Program-made: the position numbers and the translations under genes | Notes under the pieces: model-generated | What the model saw: only the letters and a program-made list of their open reading frames with translations | Told to the model about the DNA's origin: nothing | The model's database searches: none | Shown: piece after piece, positions 1-5,629 of the stretch | Numbering within the stretch: the first letter of the stretch is position 1 | Layout: each line of letters starts with the position of its first letter | Source of the DNA: an uncultured Rhodospirillales bacterium | GTDB taxonomy: Bacteria > Pseudomonadota > Alphaproteobacteria > Acetobacterales > Acetobacteraceae | NCBI GenBank assembly: GCA_903844785.1 | Contig: CAIMVB010000095.1 | Coordinates: 1-12,067 of the forward strand | Length of the DNA stretch: 12,067 nucleotides | Direction: 5' to 3'

Positions 1-1
1 G

Positions 2-1030
2 CTGAATGGGGACCCGCGCGTGCAGGCGGCGGCCAAGGCGGCGATTGATACTTATGGGGTTTCCGCTTCCGCATCGCGCATGGTATCCGGCGAAAGGCCG
101 CTGCATGGCGCGCTTGAAGTGGCACTGGCGGCACATTACCAGGCGCAGGCCGCACTTGTGTTTGTTTCAGGCCACGCCACCAATGTTACGGTGATTGGCC
201 ATTTGCTGGGGCCGCGTGATCTCATTCTGCATGACGCGGCCATTCACAATTCCTGCACGGAAGGCGCCAGGCTTTCCGGCGCCAAGCGGCTTTCCTTCCC
301 GCATAATGATTGGCGTGCGGCGGAAGCGGCGCTGAAGGAATCTCGGCGCGGCGCGCGGCGGGCGCTTTTGGTGATTGAAGGCCATTATTCCATGGATGGC
401 GACATCCCGGATTTGCCGCGCTTCATTGAAATTGCCCGGCGCCATGATGCCTGGTTGATGGTGGATGAAGCCCATGCGCTGGGTGTTGTGGGCACGCGCG
501 GCCATGGCCTGCATGAATATTACGGTATCGACCCGAATGAGGTTGATATCTGGATGGGCACGCTTTCAAAAACGCTTTCGGCCTGCGGTGGCTATATCGC
601 CGGCAATGCCAGCCTGATCGAATGGCTGAAGCATTCCGCGCCTGGCTTTGTCTATTCCGTCGGTCTTGCGCCCGCCTTAGCGGCGGCGGCGTTGGAAAGC
701 CTTGCCATCATGCATGCCGAACCCGAACGCGTGGCGCGGCTTCATGCCAATGCGGCGCTTTTCCTTGGGCTTGCGCGTGAAGCAGGGTTTGATACCGGCA
801 GCGCCACAGCGCATGCGATCATTCCGGTGATTTTGGGTTCTTCCATTGCGGCGGCGCGTTATTCGCAATCGCTGCTGGCGCACGGCATCAATGTGCAGCC
901 GATCATCTATCCCGCGGTCGCGGAAAAGGCGGCGCGGCTGCGCTTTTTCCTTTCCAGCGAACATACGGATGCGGATATCCGGGCCACCATCGCGGCGCTG
1001 AGCGCCATTCGTGCCGAGGCGAAAAAATAA
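2..1030 (+). CDS. alpha-oxoamine synthase (AONS/SPT/ALAS-like, PLP-dependent), 5' partial
   Basis: The enzyme condenses an acyl-CoA (or acyl carrier) with an amino acid and releases CO2, as in 8-amino-7-oxononanoate synthase, serine palmitoyltransferase or 5-aminolevulinate synthase. The frame is open from base 2 and the residues before the GTG at 20 (LNGDPR) already match the family, so the start lies upstream of the window. About 342 residues are visible. Landmarks in order are the SASASRMVSGERPLH block, HDAAIHNSCTEG, the PLP-binding DEAHALG motif, and the GTLSKTLSACGGYIAG segment whose Lys (codon 569-571) should form the Schiff base. The TLSKTLSACGG and APGFVYSVG wording resembles oxoamine synthases of polyketide or sphingolipid-type pathways more than typical BioF, but the substrate cannot be assigned. 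No biotin or haem genes are adjacent. The gene ends at a TAA just before the hairpin at 1031-1053 and converges on the DUF2076 gene. Confidence 0.9.
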   Translation: MNGDPRVQAAAKAAIDTYGVSASASRMVSGERPLHGALEVALAAHYQAQAALVFVSGHATNVTVIGHLLGPRDLILHDAAIHNSCTEGARLSGAKRLSFPHNDWRAAEAALKESRRGARRALLVIEGHYSMDGDIPDLPRFIEIARRHDAWLMVDEAHALGVVGTRGHGLHEYYGIDPNEVDIWMGTLSKTLSACGGYIAGNASLIEWLKHSAPGFVYSVGLAPALAAAALESLAIMHAEPERVARLHANAALFLGLAREAGFDTGSATAHAIIPVILGSSIAAARYSQSLLAHGINVQPIIYPAVAEKAARLRFFLSSEHTDADIRATIAALSAIRAEAKK

Positions 1031-1053
1031 GGCCCGTGATCTGATCACGGGCC
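1031..1053. terminator. bidirectional hairpin terminator between convergent genes
   Basis: A perfect 10-bp stem (GGCCCGTGAT / ATCACGGGCC) encloses a 3-nt loop, immediately after the oxoamine synthase stop and 10 bp from the DUF2076 stop. Read on the minus strand the stem is followed by TTATTTTTTC, a good U-tract. On the plus strand only two T follow. It should therefore stop minus-strand transcription best and may serve both genes. Confidence 0.8.
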
Positions 1054-1062
1054 TTGCGCGGA

Positions 1063-1716
1063 TCAGAGTTCTTCGTCGCCCCAATCGGCGCTGGCATCAT
1101 TGCCGTAATCCGCCGAGGCATCCTGCTGCGCATCCCCGCCCCAGGGCGAGGAAGACGGCACGGCTTCCTGCGCGAAACCACCGGATGACGCTGCCTGCGC
1201 CGCGCCACCACTGCCCAGCGCGCTCATCAGCATATTGCCGAGCATAATCCCGCCCGCGACTCCGGCCGCCGTGGCCAGCGCAGTGCCGAGAAAACCGCCA
1301 CCCGGGCGCTGTTGCAGCGCCTGCGGGTTGTGGCCCGGCGGGTAATAGGGCTGCGGGCGGGGCGGCATGGGCGCGGGGCGATTGCCGCCGAACAAGCCAC
1401 CCAGCATGCCACCCTTCTGCGCCTGGCCTTCACGCCGCGCGGCTTCCACTTCCCATTCCAATTGCTGGATGCGGTTATTGGCTTCCACCAGCGCTGCTTC
1501 CTGCGCAAAAGCGGATTGCGTGATGCGATAGCGCGCTTCCGGGTAGCGGGCGAAAAGCTCCCCGATCAGCCGATCCGCGTCAGCGTCCATCGGCGGTAGG
1601 TTGGGCTTCTGCGCCGTGCTGGCACCCCAAGGGCCCGAAGGCGCGCCCTGCACCGCGGCATTGCCGCTGAGCCGTTCCACAAAAGCGGTAATGATCCGCT
1701 TTTCCTCATCCGTCAT
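1063..1716 (-). CDS. DUF2076 domain-containing protein
   Basis: This 217-residue protein has the build of the DUF2076 family, whose function is not established. An N-terminal helical part starts MTDEEKRIITAFVERL. A second helical, coiled-coil-prone stretch rich in Ala, Glu and Gln covers residues 60-98. A Gly/Pro-rich linker (101-140, with GGMLGGLFGG and PPRPQPYYPPG) leads to a hydrophobic Gly/Ala segment (about 140-168) that could be a membrane span or glycine-zipper. The tail is acidic (DYGNDASADWGDEEL). The start at 1716 is chosen because AGAAGGA lies just upstream and the family begins with this MT(D/P)EE motif. The same frame stays open to 1818, but that extension looks noncoding. It is last in the minus-strand series, 126 bp after the CoA-binding gene, and may have its own promoter in that gap, although I see no clear -35/-10 pair. 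Confidence 0.85.
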   Translation of the reverse strand: MTDEEKRIITAFVERLSGNAAVQGAPSGPWGASTAQKPNLPPMDADADRLIGELFARYPEARYRITQSAFAQEAALVEANNRIQQLEWEVEAARREGQAQKGGMLGGLFGGNRPAPMPPRPQPYYPPGHNPQALQQRPGGGFLGTALATAAGVAGGIMLGNMLMSALGSGGAAQAASSGGFAQEAVPSSSPWGGDAQQDASADYGNDASADWGDEEL

Positions 1717-1842
1717 TGTGAAATCCTTCTCCCGACATTCAGGTCGCGGGCTGGTTGCACCCCACCCTTCGCGCCCGGTCGGGAAGTGGCCCGTCCAGGC
1801 CTGGCTTTCAAGCGCCAAAGGGGTCGTTTCATGGAACTGACA

Positions 1843-2265
1843 TCAAAGCTCTATCCGGCCTGGCAGGCCAAGCCGGCGCCATTCAATGGCAATACAGCGG
1901 TTCATCACCACAAATAGCCCAGCGGCGCGGGCGCGGGCGGCGGCGGCGGCGTCCTCCACGCCCAATTGCAGCCAAACACTTTTGGCGCCGAGGCTGATTG
2001 CTTCATCCACCACTGCCCCGGCTTCGGCGCTGCGACGAAAAATATTCACCATCTCCAGCGGGCGCGCTTCCGCCAGCGTGCCGAAGGTGGTGACGCCATG
2101 GATAGGCTTGCCGGCGAGCATCGGGTTCACCGCCACCGCCGCCAGGCCGCGCGCGACCAGAAAGGCAAAGACGCCATGGCTTGGGCGGTCCAGGCGATCA
2201 GAAGCGCCAACCACGGCAATGCGGCGCGTCTGCACCAAAAGGTCGCGGATTTCAGAATCGGTCAT
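1843..2265 (-). CDS. CoA-binding domain protein (YccU-like)
   Basis: A 140-residue single-domain Rossmann-fold protein of the CoA_binding_2/YccU type. The nucleotide-binding signature is near the N-terminus (RRIAVVGASDRLDRPSHGV, residues 14-32), followed by a typical VNP turn (AVAVNPMLAGKPIHG) and the later SVWLQLGVED...NRC segment that is conserved in the family. Such proteins resemble the CoA-binding domain of succinyl-CoA synthetase but have no catalytic module, and their role is usually unknown. The gene lies 34 bp after the DehI-like gene on the same strand, so co-transcription is likely. The Shine-Dalgarno before the ATG at 2265 is weak, but the start fits the family length. Confidence 0.88.
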   Translation of the reverse strand: MTDSEIRDLLVQTRRIAVVGASDRLDRPSHGVFAFLVARGLAAVAVNPMLAGKPIHGVTTFGTLAEARPLEMVNIFRRSAEAGAVVDEAISLGAKSVWLQLGVEDAAAAARARAAGLFVVMNRCIAIEWRRLGLPGRIEL

Positions 2266-2299
2266 GCGGAGGCAGCATCACATGAAAACCAATGGGGGA

Positions 2300-3088
2300 T
2301 CACGCGAGCGCGCGCCGCAAAAAGACCCCGACTGGCACCATGCCCGGAATCACCTCCTGCACAAAAACCCTGAGGCGGCTCAGGAAGGCGGGCAGGTCCG
2401 GCGGAGAGGCCGGCGCAGGGCCAAGGGCGGCGATCAGGCCAGGTGCGGCCTGGCGTGCTGCAGCCACCGCAGCAGCGCGGGCGCGCTTGAGCCCGCCATC
2501 GGCATGGAGCGGTGCCAGCACCGCTGGCAGTTGCGCCAGAAAATCCGGCCAGAGTGCCAAATGCAGATAAAGGCTTGGCACCACCGCCGCATCGGAAAGA
2601 GCATGCGCTGCGGTCAAGCCAAGGATCTGCGCGCGCGTTTCCTCAGGCAGGGCTGCCATGCGCGGCAGGGGTGGCGGTGCGGGCAGCATCGCACCACGCG
2701 GCGCGGGCGTAAGGGGTTGCCCGGGCGCCATACCCTCATGCCGCAGCAAAATAGCCGTCAGGAGCGAGAGGTTCGTCGCATTGCCGCGATGATAAACCTC
2801 CACCAGTTCAGCGATCGCAGCGCGGCCCGCGAATGCGGTAAGGCGCGCGGCGGGCGGTAAATCCATGGCGGCCGCGACACCATCGCGCGCTGCGGCTGCG
2901 GCGCTGGAAGCCAGCGCAGGCGCGGCTTGCGCCCAAAGCCAATCCAGCACGCCCGGCAGCGCCGCTGCGTGGCGCCAGATTAGATTCACCTGACCAATGC
3001 CGATGCCGTTATTCAGCGCGGCATAAATCGCGGCGATTGCGGGCGGCGCTTCCGCTTCGCGGATTTCAGCAAGACTGGTACCGGACAT
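2300..3088 (-). CDS. DehI-family protein (2-haloacid dehalogenase-like)
   Basis: A 262-residue, Ala-rich, all-helical protein resembling the DehI family (group I D,L-2-haloacid dehalogenases, sometimes annotated halocarboxylic acid dehydrogenase). DehI enzymes replace a halogen on 2-haloacids by water attack and consist of two pseudo-repeats. Here the repeats can be seen: GQVNLIWRHAAALPGVLDWLW (about 32-52) matches AVVPSLYLHLALWPDFLAQLP (about 168-188), and both are followed by an Ala-rich helix. Asp166, just before the second repeat, is a candidate for the catalytic Asp, but I cannot align it rigorously. Many family members have no demonstrated dehalogenase activity. The ATG at 3088 is only 3 bp after the stop of the decarboxylase/isomerase-like gene, with GGAG upstream inside that gene's end, so translation is probably coupled. 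Confidence 0.72.
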   Translation of the reverse strand: MSGTSLAEIREAEAPPAIAAIYAALNNGIGIGQVNLIWRHAAALPGVLDWLWAQAAPALASSAAAAARDGVAAAMDLPPAARLTAFAGRAAIAELVEVYHRGNATNLSLLTAILLRHEGMAPGQPLTPAPRGAMLPAPPPLPRMAALPEETRAQILGLTAAHALSDAAVVPSLYLHLALWPDFLAQLPAVLAPLHADGGLKRARAAAVAAARQAAPGLIAALGPAPASPPDLPAFLSRLRVFVQEVIPGMVPVGVFLRRALA

Positions 3089-3091
3089 GGT

Positions 3092-3841
3092 TCAGAACTC
3101 CTCAAAAATCCGCCCACAACCTGCGATTTTCTCCGCAATGCCATTGGCGCGGAGCGCATGCCAATAGGTGGCGGCATTGATGGCAAGCACCGGCTTACCC
3201 AACCAAAGCTCTGCCATCGCGGCCACGCGGATCATGGAAAGATTGGTGCCGACCTGCACAATGGCATCCACATCATCGCCATCAAGCCGCTTCAGCGCCG
3301 CGACACATTCCGCCGGCGTCACCTGCGCTATGCCAGTCCAGCTACGGCATTGCAGCGCAATGTCGCGCACAACGGTAAAACCCATATCGCCGAAATAACG
3401 CGCGACTTCCGCATTCATCACCGGCCAATAGGGTGTCAGCACCGCGATGCGCCTGATACCGCCAAAGGCATTCAAGGCGGCGGTGCAGGAATGGCTACCG
3501 ATGCTGATATCAAGCCCTGAGACATCCTTGACCTGAGTCACAAATTTATCAGCGCCCTTCTGACCATCAAAGAAGGTAATGGCTGACATGCCCATCACCA
3601 GATAATCCGGATGGCAGGTCATGACGCTGCGCACCGCATCCATGGTATTGCCGCTGATCACGGAAATCCCGGCGCGGAAGCTTTCATTGGAAACCGCATC
3701 TAAATCGGGCGTGAAAATGCGGCTATAGTGATTGGTGACACCTGCCGGGCGCAGCATGTCATAATCCGGCTGCACCACCGTATTGGTGGAAGGCCCCATC
3801 ACACCAAAAAGCTTCCGCCAGCCGAGGATATCACGGGGCAT
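3092..3841 (-). CDS. arylmalonate decarboxylase / maleate isomerase-like protein (Asp/Glu racemase superfamily)
   Basis: A 249-residue protein of the superfamily that includes maleate cis-trans isomerase and arylmalonate decarboxylase. The scaffold is clear: FGVMGPSTNTVVQPDYD at the N-terminus, LVMGMSAITFFDG (81-93), GGIRRIAVLTPYWPVMNAEVARYFGDMGF (127-155) with the typical helix, VDAIVQVGTNL (191-201) and GKPVLAINAATYWHALRANG near the C-terminus. The two positions that normally carry catalytic Cys read Gly/Met/Ser (84-86) and Val197. The only nearby Cys is C119 in GSHSC. The reaction may thus be non-canonical. The start at 3841 is preferred over in-frame Met codons at 3871 and 3910 because AAAGGAG sits 8 nt upstream. 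It heads the minus-strand operon with the DehI-like and CoA-binding genes. Confidence 0.8.
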   Translation of the reverse strand: MPRDILGWRKLFGVMGPSTNTVVQPDYDMLRPAGVTNHYSRIFTPDLDAVSNESFRAGISVISGNTMDAVRSVMTCHPDYLVMGMSAITFFDGQKGADKFVTQVKDVSGLDISIGSHSCTAALNAFGGIRRIAVLTPYWPVMNAEVARYFGDMGFTVVRDIALQCRSWTGIAQVTPAECVAALKRLDGDDVDAIVQVGTNLSMIRVAAMAELWLGKPVLAINAATYWHALRANGIAEKIAGCGRIFEEF

Positions 3842-3849
3842 CAGCCGTA

Positions 3850-3856
3850 CTCCTTT
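3850..3856 (-). promoter_or_regulatory. Shine-Dalgarno deciding the start at 3841
   Basis: Read on the minus strand this is AAAGGAG, 8 nt before the ATG at 3841. It makes the upstream in-frame Met codons at 3871 and 3910 unlikely, the more so as the TATAAT box lies between them and this site. Confidence 0.75.
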
Positions 3857-3869
3857 GAATGGAGTTGTC

Positions 3870-3875
3870 ATTATA
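3870..3875 (-). promoter_or_regulatory. candidate -10 box of the decarboxylase/isomerase-like operon
   Basis: The minus strand reads a perfect TATAAT in an otherwise GC-rich intergenic stretch. It would start transcription about 20 nt before the ATG at 3841, leaving room for the Shine-Dalgarno. No TTGACA-like -35 is present at 16-18 nt; the GC-rich dyad 3882-3904 occupies that place, so an activator or repressor site is conceivable. Confidence 0.5.
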
Positions 3876-3881
3876 GCAGAA

Positions 3882-3904
3882 GCGGGAGGGCTCTGCCCTC
3901 CCGC
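3882..3904. repeat. perfect inverted repeat in the divergent intergenic region
   Basis: A 10-bp stem, GCGGGAGGGC / GCCCTCCCGC, encloses a TCT loop. It lies between the divergent decarboxylase/isomerase-like and aminotransferase genes and overlaps the expected -35 region of the minus-strand promoter. No U-tract follows on either strand, so it is more likely an operator or a dispersed intergenic palindrome than a terminator. Confidence 0.6.
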
Positions 3905-3913
3905 CCTCACCTA

Positions 3914-3935
3914 CCAAGGGCCGTAAGGCGCTTGG
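3914..3935. repeat. second inverted repeat in the same divergent region
   Basis: CCAAG-G-GCC / GTAA / GGC-G-CTTGG forms an 8-pair stem interrupted by one G/G mismatch, with a 4-nt loop. It starts 9 bp after the first dyad and ends 52 bp before the aminotransferase ATG. It could be a regulator site or an RNA hairpin in the aminotransferase leader. Confidence 0.5.
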
Positions 3936-3987
3936 AGGCCAGGAATTGGGCCTGTGCAGCATTGAAAGGGCGCGCTAAAGCCGCCCC

Positions 3988-5151
3988 ATGCGCTTCGAAC
4001 CTGCCCCCCGCCCCGCCCTTGCTGAAATCCCTGGCTCGCTGATCCGCGAAGTCTCAGAAGTTGGGCGCTATATGCCCGATGTCATTCCGCTTTGGTTCGG
4101 GGAACCGGATACCGTCACGCCGGATTTCGTGCGGGAAGCGGCCAAGGCCGCTTTGGATGATGGCAAAACCTTCTACGCGCCCAATCCCGGTATCCCACCT
4201 TTGCGCGAAGCCATTGCGGCCTATCTGGCGCGTATCAACCGGCCCGTGGCCACTTCGCGCGTCGCGGTTACAGCATCGGGTGTCAATGCGCTGATGCTGG
4301 TGGCGCAAGCCCTGCTTTCACCCGGTGATCGCGTGGTGATCCCAAGCCCCGCCTGGCCCAATATGGATGGCATTGCCCGCGTGATGGGCGCGGAAGTGGC
4401 GGATCTGCCACTCAGGCTCATGAACGGGGTCTGGCGCGCGGATTTGGATGAATTGCTGGCTGCCATCACGCCGGCCACGCGCCTGCTGTTTTTGAACAGC
4501 CCTGGCAACCCCACGGGCTGGACCCTCACCAGCGCGGAACAACGCGCCATTCTGGATAAATGCCGCCAGACCGGCACCTGGATCCTTTCTGATGATGTCT
4601 ATGAAAGGCTCTATTTCGCCGGTGATGCTGCGCCATCCTTCCTTGAAATTGCCGATGAACAGGACCGCGTGGTTTCGGTGAATTCATTCTCCAAATCCTG
4701 GGCCATGACCGGCTGGCGGCTGGGCTGGATTGTGGCACCGCCGGCGCTGATGGATGCCATCGGCAAGCTCAATGAATTCAACATGTCATCGGCGCCCACC
4801 TTCATTCAACACGCAGGTGTGGTGGCGCTGGATAAGGGTGATGCCTTCATTGCCGAAACCCGCGCACGGTATTTGAAGGCGCGCGATATCGCTCATGCCG
4901 CGCTATCCAGCATCCCAGGCATCACCGCACCGCGCCCCGATGGCGCGATGTATCTTTTCCTGAAGGTGGAAGGCTGCACAGATAGCTTGGCACTCGCCAA
5001 ATCCCTGCTGCATTCGGCGCGGGTTGGCATTGCCCCCGGCGCGGCTTTCGGCGCAGGCGGGGAAGGCCATTTGCGCCTGTGCTTCGCGCAATCCGAAGCA
5101 CGCATCCGCGAAGCGAGCACGCGCCTTGCGGAAGCGCTTTCTAAAAGGTGA
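3988..5151 (+). CDS. class I/II (fold type I) pyridoxal-phosphate aminotransferase
   Basis: A complete 387-residue aspartate-aminotransferase-fold enzyme that moves an amino group between an amino acid and a 2-oxo acid using PLP. Visible landmarks are the N-terminal LWFGEPD motif, the cofactor-phosphate loop ASGVNAL, NSPGNPTGW with Asn174, SDDVYERLYF with Asp202 and Tyr205, the Schiff-base Lys236 in NSFSKSWAMTGWRLGW, and the carboxylate-binding Arg363 in GHLRLCFAQ. All active-site residues expected of the family are present, so it should be active. The amino acid substrate cannot be read. The ATG at 3988 follows a poor Shine-Dalgarno, but the family start fits. It is divergent from the decarboxylase/isomerase-like operon, and its TGA directly abuts the stop codon of the facing gene. 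Confidence 0.93.
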   Translation: MRFEPAPRPALAEIPGSLIREVSEVGRYMPDVIPLWFGEPDTVTPDFVREAAKAALDDGKTFYAPNPGIPPLREAIAAYLARINRPVATSRVAVTASGVNALMLVAQALLSPGDRVVIPSPAWPNMDGIARVMGAEVADLPLRLMNGVWRADLDELLAAITPATRLLFLNSPGNPTGWTLTSAEQRAILDKCRQTGTWILSDDVYERLYFAGDAAPSFLEIADEQDRVVSVNSFSKSWAMTGWRLGWIVAPPALMDAIGKLNEFNMSSAPTFIQHAGVVALDKGDAFIAETRARYLKARDIAHAALSSIPGITAPRPDGAMYLFLKVEGCTDSLALAKSLLHSARVGIAPGAAFGAGGEGHLRLCFAQSEARIREASTRLAEALSKR

Positions 5152-5475
5152 TTAGCCGGGGCGGCGCAATTCGCCCGCGAATTCCAGAATTTCGCGCGAC
5201 CGCGTAACCCGGCTACCCCAGCAGCGATCGAACTCCGCGATCAGCTTGGCAAGTGCGGGGGAACCCGGGAGGGCTTCCACCGCGGCCAGGTTCGGGAATT
5301 CATAAAAAGCGAAATGGAGCGAAGGGTCCGTCTTGCTCCAGCAGCGCCAGGCATGGGCTACGCCAAAGGCCGTCAGCGCATCCGGCAGATGTTCCTTTTC
5401 ATACCAGGTGTCGAAGCCGGGCCGATCCGACGGATCCGCCACCACAGCGCGGACCATGAAATAGGCTTTGGACAT
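5152..5475 (-). CDS. small dimeric alpha/beta-barrel-like protein, function unknown
   Basis: A 107-residue soluble protein. The N-terminal strand MSKAYFMVRAVVAD, the FDTWYEKEHLPDALTAFGV helix, the AWRCWSK strand and the HFAFYEFPNLAAVEAL segment have the look of ferredoxin-like dimeric alpha/beta-barrel (EthD/ABM-type) proteins. The WYEKEHLPD motif with His is typical of that fold, but I recognise no specific family or reaction. GGGGAA stands about 6 nt before the ATG at 5475. Its TAA is directly adjacent to the aminotransferase stop. Its start faces the sulfatase across a 154-bp divergent region. Confidence 0.75.
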   Translation of the reverse strand: MSKAYFMVRAVVADPSDRPGFDTWYEKEHLPDALTAFGVAHAWRCWSKTDPSLHFAFYEFPNLAAVEALPGSPALAKLIAEFDRCWGSRVTRSREILEFAGELRRPG

Positions 5476-5494
5476 GGTATTCTTCCCCTATGCG

Positions 5495-5527
5495 GCGCCA
5501 GCATTTGGCGCTTGCTTGGTGGCAAGC
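5495..5527. repeat. two overlapping inverted repeats between divergent genes
   Basis: GCGCCA (5495-5500) pairs with TGGCGC (5506-5511), and GCTTGC (5510-5515) pairs with GCAAGC (5522-5527). The stems share bases 5510-5511, so both hairpins cannot form fully at once. They lie 20 bp upstream of the small alpha/beta protein start and in the probable leader or promoter of the sulfatase. Function is not known; chance is possible with 6-bp stems. Confidence 0.35.
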
Positions 5528-5597
5528 CTAACCACAGACCAATCCGCCTGCCAGCCCCCTTTCGGTGACGCCGCTGCAGGGGATAGCATGGTGGAGA

Positions 5598-5613
5598 GCG
5601 CCCGGCCGGGCGC
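5598..5613. repeat. 16-bp perfect palindrome before the sulfatase ribosome site
   Basis: GCGCCCGGCCGGGCGC reads the same on both strands and ends three bases before the purine-rich GGGGGAAA ribosome site of the sulfatase ATG at 5630. As RNA it would form a 6-bp GC stem with a GGCC loop next to the Shine-Dalgarno. As DNA it could be an operator. If translation begins at 5588 instead, it would be coding. Confidence 0.45.
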
Positions 5614-5629
5614 CCGGGGGGAAAGCGCC

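Noticed and set aside
1795..1804. CCAGGCCTGG palindrome in the gap before the DUF2076 gene
   Set aside because: A single 10-bp GC-rich palindrome without conserved spacing to promoter boxes is expected by chance.
1924..1951. GCG/GGC-rich triplet-like run
   Set aside because: It encodes the Ala-rich DAAAAARARAAG stretch of the CoA-binding protein on the minus strand and is explained by codon use.
1886..2860. 324-codon open frame on the plus strand
   Set aside because: It lies antisense to the CoA-binding and DehI-like genes. The protein is Arg/Gln/His-rich and low in hydrophobic order, as expected for the mirror frame of GC-rich coding sequence.
5468..5629. N-terminal extension of the sulfatase
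   Set aside because: The sulfatase family starts near the MAIKNILYIMCDQ block. The extension overlaps the facing gene's start and shows no signal peptide. ATG 5588 remains a weaker alternative.
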